Shown: piece after piece, positions 7,152-12,215 of the stretch | How the letters are laid out: every line of letters starts with the position of its first letter | Numbering within the stretch: the first letter of the stretch is position 1 | NCBI GenBank assembly: GCA_002378605.1 | Contig: DFSK01000092.1 | Coordinates: forward strand, 1-12,215 | Source: Alphaproteobacteria bacterium UBA3439 | GTDB taxonomy: Bacteria; Pseudomonadota; Alphaproteobacteria; Puniceispirillales; Puniceispirillaceae | Length of the DNA stretch: 12,215 bases | Direction of reading: 5' to 3' | Translations under genes and position numbers: made by a program | Notes under the pieces: generated by a model | The model's input: the letters and a program-made list of their open reading frames with translations, nothing else | What the model was told of the DNA's origin: nothing | Databases searched by the model: none

Positions 7152-8437
7152 CGGTAATTGGTGCGCAATGGGGTGATGAGGGCAAAGGCAAGATTGTCGA
7201 TTGGCTGTCAAGCCGCGCCGATGTTGTTGTCAGATTTCAAGGTGGCCATAATGCTGGTCATACGCTTGTCATTGACGGCGTTGAATATAAATTATCGCTT
7301 TTGCCTTCTGGCATTGTCCGGTCGGGGAAATTATCGGTCATTGGCAATGGTGTCGTTATTGATCCGGCGCATTTGCTAAAAGAAATTGGCATTTTGCGCG
7401 GTCAGGGCGCAGCGATTAGCCCAGCAAGCCTTTTGGTATCTGAATCTGCGGCCTTAATCTTGCCGGTTCATCAGGCGGTTGATGCGGCGCGTGAAGCGTT
7501 GCGCGGTGCTGGTAAAATCGGCACAACCGGTCGCGGTATCGGCCCTGCCTATGAGGATAAGGTTGCCCGCCGTGCGGTTCGTCTTGGTGATCTGGCATCC
7601 GAAGATGTTTTAACAGAAAAGCTGGTGGCGCTTGCCGCGCATCACAATGTCTGGCTTGCCGCCGCCGAACAGCCACTTGCTGATGCTGACAAGATGAAGG
7701 CTGATCTTTTGGCAATGCGTGACGAATTACTGACCTATACTGGCCAGAGCTGGCGTTGTCTTGCCGATGCGCGCGCTGCCAATAAGCGGGTTTTGTTTGA
7801 AGGCGCCCAAGGCGTGATGCTGGATATTGATCACGGCACTTATCCTTTTGTGACCTCAAGCAATACTGTGGCTGGTCAGGCTGCAACAGGTGCTGGTACC
7901 GGCCCAACCGATATCGGATTTGTTCTTGGTATCACCAAGGCCTATACAACCCGTGTTGGCAGTGGCCCATTCCCAACCGAAGATTTTGGCGCCGATGGTG
8001 ACCGTATGGGCGAACGTGGCCGTGAATTTGGCACTGTAACGGGCCGTAAGCGGCGTTGTGGCTGGTTTGATGCGGTTATGGTGCGTCAGGCAGGTCATGT
8101 GGCCGGTATCACTGGCATGGCCTTGACCAAGCTTGATGTTCTTGATGGGTTCGATATTTTGAAAATATGCGTTGGCTATCAGATCGACGGCAGCGATAAA
8201 ATACTGGATTATTTTCCGTCAGATGCTGGCGCACAAGCCGCTTGCAAGCCAATTTATGAAGAAATGCCGGGTTGGTCAGACAGCACCTATGGCGCACGCA
8301 GCTGGGCCGAATTACCGGCTAATGCGGTCAAATATATCCGCCGCGTTGAAGAATTGACCAAATTGCCCGTAACGCTGCTATCAACAAGTCCAGAACGCGA
8401 TGATACGATTCTGGTGCGCGACCCGTTTGAAGGCTAG
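7139..8437 (+). CDS. purA: Adenylosuccinate synthetase
   Basis: PurA uses GTP to join IMP and aspartate into adenylosuccinate, the first dedicated step to AMP, in the cytosol. At 432 aa it is the standard bacterial length. The P-loop-like [10 protein letters not shown] occupies residues 9-18 with catalytic D13; GGHNAGHT at 35-42 carries catalytic H41. The IMP-binding [14 protein letters not shown] region lies near residues 128-141, and the [18 protein letters not shown] block is in the middle of the protein. AAAGGG at 7127-7132, six bases before the ATG, supports the start. The gene has its own promoter candidate at 6965-6994 and is separated from serA by 270 bp, so it is probably transcribed separately. 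Its TAG stop overlaps that of convergent rpoH, leaving no room for an intergenic terminator. Confidence 0.97.
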   Translation: MANVAVIGAQWGDEGKGKIVDWLSSRADVVVRFQGGHNAGHTLVIDGVEYKLSLLPSGIVRSGKLSVIGNGVVIDPAHLLKEIGILRGQGAAISPASLLVSESAALILPVHQAVDAAREALRGAGKIGTTGRGIGPAYEDKVARRAVRLGDLASEDVLTEKLVALAAHHNVWLAAAEQPLADADKMKADLLAMRDELLTYTGQSWRCLADARAANKRVLFEGAQGVMLDIDHGTYPFVTSSNTVAGQAATGAGTGPTDIGFVLGITKAYTTRVGSGPFPTEDFGADGDRMGERGREFGTVTGRKRRCGWFDAVMVRQAGHVAGITGMALTKLDVLDGFDILKICVGYQIDGSDKILDYFPSDAGAQAACKPIYEEMPGWSDSTYGARSWAELPANAVKYIRRVEELTKLPVTLLSTSPERDDTILVRDPFEG

Positions 8438-9345
8438 GCCTCGGCTTCGCTGTGATGCGGCAATAGCTGCATTTCTTCGGCCTTGTCGCGAACTGCCTTT
8501 TGCAGCTTTTCAAAGGCGCGGACTTCAATCTGGCGAATCCGTTCGCGGCTGACGCTAAATTCGGCAGCTAGATCTTCAAGTGTAAGTGGCGGTTCGGCAA
8601 GCCTGCGCGCTTCAAGAATGCGTTGTTCGCGCGGGTTTAACCCCTGCATCGCATCAACCATCAGATTGCGACGTGCGCCATATTCTTCCTGTTCGGCAAA
8701 GCTGGTTTCCTGGTCAACGCTATCATCTTCAAGCCAATCCTGCCATTCGCCGCTGCCCTCGCCATCGCGGCTAAGCGGTACATTCAACGAACGGTCATTA
8801 CCAGCCATGCGTTGATTCATTGAAATCACTTCGGTTTCGGACACATCAAGCTGCGTGGCAATCTGGGTAACCTGTTCTGGCTTAAGATCGCCATCTTCAA
8901 TCGCTTGGATCTGTCCTTTGATACGGCGCAGATTGAAAAATAGTTTCTTTTGTCCGGCAGTCGTGCCGATTTTCACCAACGACCATGACCGCAAGATATA
9001 TTCCTGAATTGCTGCTTTGATCCACCACATAGCATAGGTGGCCAACCGAAATCCTTTTTCAGGTTCAAATTTTTTGACGGCATGCATCATGCCAAGGTTG
9101 CCTTCAGAAATCAGATCGGCAACCGGCAGGCCATAGCCGCGATATCCCATTGCAATTTTGGCCACAAGCCGCAAATGGCTGGTTACCAGCTTGTGCGCTG
9201 CTTTGACATCGCCTTTGTCTTTCCATGATTTTGCCAGCATATATTCTTCGCCCGGCTCCAGCATTGGAAAGGCGCGAATTTGCTCGAGGTAGCGCGACAG
9301 ATTTCCATCTGGGCTTAACGCCGGAAACATAGATTTAGCAGCCAT
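8434..9345 (-). CDS. rpoH: RNA polymerase sigma-32 (heat-shock sigma factor) RpoH
   Basis: This alternative sigma factor directs RNA polymerase to heat-shock and protein-quality genes. At 303 aa it has the RpoH layout: region 1.2/2.1 (about 16-70), region 2.4 with [16 protein letters not shown] (104-119), the diagnostic RpoH box QKKLFFNLR at 132-140, and region 4.2 with the helix-turn-helix of [13 protein letters not shown] (264-276). The RpoH box separates it from RpoD- and RpoS-type factors. The start [10 protein letters not shown] has a good Shine-Dalgarno (GGAGAGA, + strand 9351-9357) five bases upstream. It sits downstream of rluD on the same strand, a neighbourhood common in alphaproteobacteria, but a strong promoter in the 220-bp gap suggests independent transcription. 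FtsH, the protease that degrades RpoH in E. coli, is encoded in the same window. Whether this is the only rpoH of the genome cannot be told. Confidence 0.97.
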   Translation of the reverse strand: MAAKSMFPALSPDGNLSRYLEQIRAFPMLEPGEEYMLAKSWKDKGDVKAAHKLVTSHLRLVAKIAMGYRGYGLPVADLISEGNLGMMHAVKKFEPEKGFRLATYAMWWIKAAIQEYILRSWSLVKIGTTAGQKKLFFNLRRIKGQIQAIEDGDLKPEQVTQIATQLDVSETEVISMNQRMAGNDRSLNVPLSRDGEGSGEWQDWLEDDSVDQETSFAEQEEYGARRNLMVDAMQGLNPREQRILEARRLAEPPLTLEDLAAEFSVSRERIRQIEVRAFEKLQKAVRDKAEEMQLLPHHSEAEA

Positions 9346-9350
9346 CTTGA

Positions 9351-9357
9351 TCTCTCC
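9351..9357 (-). promoter_or_regulatory. Ribosome-binding site of rpoH
   Basis: Reading the - strand, GGAGAGA lies five bases before the rpoH ATG. It fixes the start of the gene. No leader segment fully complementary to it was seen upstream, so simple sequestration by the leader is not evident. Confidence 0.6.
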
Positions 9358-9362
9358 ACTGG

Positions 9363-9468
9363 GCCAAACTCATATTGTCCGGCTTTGGCGCCGCTTGACG
9401 TTACCACGCTGCGCTTTGCCGAACTTCCCATGAGTGGAAATAAACCACTTAATCGGGGCTAGATTAAG
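9363..9468 (-). promoter_or_regulatory. Structured rpoH leader with three hairpins
   Basis: Three inverted repeats lie between the promoter and the start codon (+ strand positions). They are CTTAATC 9448-9454 with GATTAAG 9462-9468 (seven pairs, seven-base loop), AGTGG 9433-9437 with CCACT 9445-9449 (five pairs, seven-base loop), and GCCAAA/TTTGGC at 9363-9368 and 9384-9389 (six pairs, 15-base loop). The first two share bases 9448-9449, so they cannot both form fully. The third ends six bases from the Shine-Dalgarno. Read on the + strand, the first hairpin is followed by a T run at 9473-9478 and resembles a weak terminator for antisense read-through. A regulatory role is inference. Confidence 0.35.
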
Positions 9469-9497
9469 GCTATTTTTTGCAAAACTCTTTTTCAATA

Positions 9498-9527
9498 ATT
9501 CTAATTTTCGCACATATAGACTGTCAA
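9498..9527 (-). promoter_or_regulatory. Sigma-70 type promoter of rpoH
   Basis: On the - strand a perfect TTGACA (+ strand 9522-9527) is followed after 18 bp by TAGAAT (9498-9503), five of six matches to the -10 consensus. Transcription should start near 9491, giving an rpoH leader of roughly 145 nt. It is the strongest promoter match seen in the window. No convincing RpoH-dependent second promoter was found in this gap. Confidence 0.65.
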
Positions 9528-9565
9528 AAACAGAACATTACGCGGGGAAATAGCAAAAATAAAAG

Positions 9566-10606
9566 CTAGCCAGAAGGGTGGGTTTTGCCAGTTGCGCGGT
9601 CGGAAACAGTACGCTCCATCAAGGCTAGAAGGCCAGCCATATCGTCGGGAAGCGGTGTTTCAAAGCGCAGGGCTTCGCCAGTAATCGGATGGGCAAAGCC
9701 AAGAAGCGCTGCATGCAACGCTTGACGACCAAAATCGCGCATCTGCGACAGGCCGGTACGCGCCAGATTATCCGGCATTTGACCCGAACGTGGCGCCCGC
9801 CCATATAAGGGATCGCCGATAACCCCATGGCCAATATGCGCCATATGAACACGAATTTGATGTGTTCTGCCCGTTTCAAGACGGCATTCAACATGCGATC
9901 CAAAAGGGGGAAAACGGCGCAGCAATTGCCAATGCGTCACCGCGTTACGGCCTTTGGTGGTGATGGCCTGGCGTTTGCGGTCATAGCTGGCGCGGCCGAT
10001 CGGTTGGTCAATGGTGCCGTCACGGTCAACGTTGGTTCCCCAAACAAGCGCCTGATAGCGCCGGTCAATATCATGCGCGGCAAACATACCGGTCAGGCCA
10101 TGATGCGCCGCATCTGTTTTGGCGACAACCATCGTGCCGGATGTGTCTTTATCAAGGCGGTGGACAATGCCCGGCCGCATTACCCCGCCAATGCCGGTAA
10201 GCGATGGCCCGCAATGGGCAATCAGCGCATTGACCAAAGTACCGGTCAGCGATCCGGGTGCGGGATGCACGACCAGCCCCGCCGGTTTATTCAGGACAAT
10301 CAGATGCGAATCTTCAAACAGAATATCGAGTGCGATATTTTCGGCCTTTGGCACGGCATCAATCGGCGGTGGCAAAATCAAAGCATAGCTTGCACCGGGT
10401 TTGACCGGTGCTGATGGATCGGTTAGGGTGCGCCCATCTTCGCTTAGCTGTCCATCAAGGATCAGCGCTTTAATCCGGCTGCGTGACAAAGGCTGGCTTG
10501 GCGTGCCAAAATGGGCTGCCAGAAACCGGTCAATGCGGTCTGCAGGAATATCGTCAGCGGCAAGATGAACAAGACGTGTTGTTGGATCGTCAGAGGAATA
10601 GGTCAT
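9566..10606 (-). CDS. rluD: Ribosomal large-subunit pseudouridine synthase, RluA/RluD family
   Basis: This enzyme isomerises specific uridines to pseudouridine in 23S rRNA; RluD itself modifies helix 69 of the large subunit. The protein is 346 aa, with an N-terminal S4 RNA-binding domain (about residues 24-75) and the RluA-type catalytic domain. The motif HRLDKDTSG at 149-157 holds the catalytic aspartate D152; ETGRTHQIRVH and GDPLYG further on are also family hallmarks. The S4 domain plus RluD-like RPGIVHRLDKDTSG context favour RluD, but RluC-like specificity cannot be excluded. The start at 10606 has no good Shine-Dalgarno, and its ATG overlaps the ATG of the divergent small membrane protein gene. 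It lies upstream of rpoH on the same strand with a 220-bp gap. Confidence 0.93.
   Translation of the reverse strand: MTYSSDDPTTRLVHLAADDIPADRIDRFLAAHFGTPSQPLSRSRIKALILDGQLSEDGRTLTDPSAPVKPGASYALILPPPIDAVPKAENIALDILFEDSHLIVLNKPAGLVVHPAPGSLTGTLVNALIAHCGPSLTGIGGVMRPGIVHRLDKDTSGTMVVAKTDAAHHGLTGMFAAHDIDRRYQALVWGTNVDRDGTIDQPIGRASYDRKRQAITTKGRNAVTHWQLLRRFPPFGSHVECRLETGRTHQIRVHMAHIGHGVIGDPLYGRAPRSGQMPDNLARTGLSQMRDFGRQALHAALLGFAHPITGEALRFETPLPDDMAGLLALMERTVSDRATGKTHPSG
10592..10598 (+). promoter_or_regulatory. Ribosome-binding site inside the rluD 5' coding end
   Basis: AGAGGAA lies six bases before the ATG at 10605 and is a strong Shine-Dalgarno for the + strand small gene. It falls on the complement of rluD codons 3-5, so the two genes share their 5' ends. 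It supports the choice of start for 10605-10982. Confidence 0.55.
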
Positions 10607-10982
10607 GGATCAGGACAATAAAGCAAAAGCGGCAAATACAACAGCCCCACAATCATCTGATGTAAAGACTGAAGCACCATCGGCTGTGGTCCGGAATCTT
10701 GGGCTGATCAAGGCAATGGCCATCATCATGGCGGTTTTGATTGTGGCGGCATTGGCGGTCATTATTGTAACAATCTATAGCCGGCTTACCGCGGCAAATT
10801 CGGCCAAGGCGATCCAGCAAAATGAACTTGTGATCCCTACTGATAGCCGGATTACCGGTGCCAGCCTGGGTGATAAGGGGCAACTGCTTGTCATCATCGA
10901 AGATAAAACCGGCCAGCAATTATGGCAGCTCGATGCGTCAGGTAAAATTCAGCGCAAAACCCGCATCACGCCAAAGCGGTAA
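10605..10982 (+). CDS. Small single-pass membrane protein, possibly DUF6476-like
   Basis: This is a 125-aa protein of unknown function. It has a charged and polar, probably cytoplasmic N terminus (about 1-30, rich in K, D, Q, A), one strongly hydrophobic segment (about 33-58, rich in I, V, A, L, M), and a C-terminal domain of about 65 residues. That domain contains DSRITGASLGDKGQLLVI, a stretch TGQQLWQLDASGK and a basic end. There is no signal peptidase site, so it is likely a membrane-anchored protein. Small one-TM proteins divergent from rluD are found in other alphaproteobacteria (DUF6476 is my best guess, from memory of context rather than alignment). The LLVIIEDKTGQQLWQLD pattern looks like short beta strands, perhaps one blade of a beta-propeller-like repeat. 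A good Shine-Dalgarno supports the start. The stop lies 24 bp before that of the convergent membrane protein gene. Confidence 0.75.
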   Translation: MDQDNKAKAANTTAPQSSDVKTEAPSAVVRNLGLIKAMAIIMAVLIVAALAVIIVTIYSRLTAANSAKAIQQNELVIPTDSRITGASLGDKGQLLVIIEDKTGQQLWQLDASGKIQRKTRITPKR

Positions 10983-11006
10983 AATATGCTGATCACGCTG
11001 GATTGC

Positions 11007-11351
11007 CTATAGGCCCAAATCGGATTTAGCCGATAAAAGCAACCGTTCCAGCGGCATGTCGTTAAAGCTCCACACATCAAATCCCACCACCAGTGGCAAA
11101 ACATAATAACGAAGGATAAACAATGTGCCCGCAGCGTAAAGCGGCATAAGACGACTGATGATAAAGGCTGGCTTGATCAAGTTGATCACGGCATAAATCG
11201 GGGCATTTAGCCCGCGTAACAGCCGCATCAAGACAAAGGCACTATCTTCATTCATCACGATGTTCAGCAGAAAATGCACAAAACTGGCCCACATCAATAA
11301 ACCAAAAGGCAGGTCAATCAAAATGCCGATTGGAGGTGTTGTTGTGATCAT
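11007..11351 (-). CDS. Small integral membrane protein, YggT-like
   Basis: This is a 114-aa hydrophobic protein. Hydrophobic segments lie at about residues 8-32 and 70-92, with a moderately hydrophobic stretch between (about 38-66) containing LNAPIYAVINLIKP. The pattern of a first helix, a Pro-containing amphipathic middle (P51, P61, P70) and a second helix resembles YggT-family proteins, which are linked to membrane biogenesis or osmotic response in other bacteria. The similarity is judged by eye and could be wrong. The start at 11351 lacks a strong Shine-Dalgarno. The ATG overlaps, as ATGA, the stop of a 48-codon open stretch upstream on the same strand, so the true 5' structure is uncertain. 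It converges with the small membrane protein gene ending at 10982 and is divergent from ettA. Confidence 0.6.
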   Translation of the reverse strand: MITTTPPIGILIDLPFGLLMWASFVHFLLNIVMNEDSAFVLMRLLRGLNAPIYAVINLIKPAFIISRLMPLYAAGTLFILRYYVLPLVVGFDVWSFNDMPLERLLLSAKSDLGL

Positions 11352-11560
11352 GAGAATGGTTCCAAATCGCGATCGTTGATGGCGCTGTATCTATCCCCAT
11401 AAAAACCGAATAAAAGACTTGATGCAAGCCCAAGATCACGCGCCAAGGCGATGAAAAGCGATAACCAGACTTGATCGGGGGCTGGTATATTGTGTCAAAA
11501 AAAGATACATAAGGACAACGTGATTGCCGGTTTGCCGCTGCAGGATTGAATTTGCCTGTT

Positions 11561-11590
11561 TTGACGTGCCACGCATCACTGAATTACCAT
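11561..11590 (+). promoter_or_regulatory. Candidate sigma-70 promoter of ettA
   Basis: TTGACG (11561-11566) and TACCAT (11585-11590) are 18 bp apart, matching the consensus at five and four of six positions. Transcription would start near 11597 and give a leader of about 37 nt. A small hairpin, GTCGG (11592-11596) with CCGAC (11602-11606), lies across the predicted start. The rest of the 282-bp gap 11352-11633 shows no recognisable gene on the + strand. Confidence 0.4.
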
Positions 11591-11633
11591 TGTCGGAACC
11601 CCCGACGCGACCGGAAAGAGAACTGGAAAAATC

Positions 11634-12215
11634 ATGGCTAGCCATCAATATGTTTATGTAATGAACCGCTTAAGCAAGGCATGGCCCGGTGGTAAGGAAG
11701 TTCTGAAAAATGTCAGCCTGTCATTTCTGCCTGGTGCCAAAATCGGCGTTTTGGGTCTGAATGGATCGGGTAAATCAACCTTGCTGAAAATCATGGCTGG
11801 AATCGAAACCGAATTTCAGGGTGAAGCATGGGCTGCCGATGGCATCAAAATTGGCTATCTGGCACAAGAGCCGGAATTGGACCCAGTCATTGGATGTGAC
11901 AGGCAATGTTCTTGCTGGCATGGGCCGCGCTAAACAACTTGTCGACCGGTTCAACGAAGTTAGCGCCAAATTTGCCGAAGAAATGAGCGATGACGAAATG
12001 AATGCTGTCATTGCTGAACAGGCTGAATTGCAGGAAGAAATTGATGCAATCGACGCATGGGATCTAGAGCGCAAAGCCGAAATTGCGATGGACGCGCTTC
12101 GTGTGCCGCCGGGCGACGCCGATGTCACAAAATTATCAGGTGGTGAAAAGCGCCGTGTTGCGCTTTGCCAGCTATTGCTTAGCGCGCCTGACATGCTGCT
12201 TCTTGACGAGCCGAC
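11634..12215 (+). CDS. ettA: ABC-F protein EttA (translational throttle), frameshifted and cut by window edge
   Basis: EttA is a soluble ABC-F ATPase with no membrane domain. In E. coli it binds the ribosomal E site and gates entry into elongation according to ATP/ADP level. The visible part is the first ATPase domain: [11 protein letters not shown]alker A (residues 41-49), the [13 protein letters not shown]-loop region (73-84), then, in the +1 frame, the helical arm region, signature LSGGEKRR (167-174) and Walker B MLLLDEP (187-193). The original frame stops at 11931-11933. One extra base, most simply G at 11886 after the LDP codons, accounts for the shift; removing it gives a continuous family-like protein (LDP then [11 protein letters not shown]). 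Both sides are well conserved, so a sequencing or assembly error or a very recent mutation is more likely than old decay. The start has a modest Shine-Dalgarno (GGAAA). The second ATPase domain lies beyond the window. Confidence 0.88.

Noticed and set aside
7416-7907. 163-codon - strand open frame antisense to purA
   Set aside because: The composition (Q, R, H, P rich) is typical of an antisense shadow, and purA on the other strand is unambiguous.
9827-10414. 195-codon + strand open frame antisense to rluD
   Set aside because: It lies wholly within the well-supported rluD gene, has no ribosome-binding site and reads as low-quality shadow protein rich in R, M, N and G.
11493-11498. TTGACA on the - strand as a -35 box for the YggT-like gene
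   Set aside because: No -10-like hexamer occurs 15 to 19 bp downstream, so it is not supported as a promoter.
11436-11648. 70-codon - strand frame across the ettA start region
   Set aside because: It overlaps the ettA start and promoter, has a non-protein-like composition and no ribosome-binding site.
11880-11890. Programmed +1 frameshift in ettA
   Set aside because: There is no slow codon or stop at the shift, no internal Shine-Dalgarno of prfB type and no known precedent in this family. A sequencing error or mutation is simpler.

Overview
The window is a stretch of housekeeping chromosome from an alphaproteobacterium. The gene order ftsH-folP-glmM, serC-serA-purA and rluD-rpoH is typical of that class. 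FolP has the long N-terminal extension seen in many alphaproteobacteria, SerC is of the alphaproteobacterial/archaeal type, and the sigma factor carries a textbook RpoH box. Base composition looks close to half G+C, lower than most Rhodospirillales or Rhizobiales. A marine lineage such as SAR116 is possible, but that is an inference from composition and gene order only.

Layout. On the + strand come the 3' two-thirds of ftsH (1-1257, cut by the window edge), folP (1270-2361), glmM (2482-3831), serC (3985-5157), serA (5279-6868) and purA (7139-8437). rpoH (8434-9345) and rluD (9566-10606) follow on the - strand. A small single-pass membrane protein gene (10605-10982, +) diverges from rluD. A small YggT-like membrane protein gene (11007-11351, -) converges on it. 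The window ends inside ettA (11634-12215, +), an ABC-F gene interrupted by a one-base insertion at about 11886.

How the genes fit together. The first block covers membrane protein quality control (FtsH), folate synthesis (FolP) and the UDP-GlcNAc/peptidoglycan precursor step (GlmM). The second block holds two of the three serine biosynthesis steps (SerA, SerC), then the committed step to AMP (PurA). rpoH (heat-shock sigma) is the classical partner of FtsH, which degrades RpoH in well-studied proteobacteria. RluD and EttA act on the ribosome.

Non-coding sequence is scarce. The largest gaps are 11352-11633 (282 bp), 6869-7138 (270 bp), 9346-9565 (220 bp) and 3832-3984 (153 bp), and their hairpins, palindromes and promoter-like boxes are listed below. 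Two junctions have no spacer at all: purA/rpoH stop codons overlap inside CTAG, and rluD/small-membrane-protein start codons overlap inside CATG. I saw no mobile element, CRISPR array, tRNA, rRNA, phage or defence gene, and no candidate for a new multi-gene system. The points worth a second look are regulatory or architectural.
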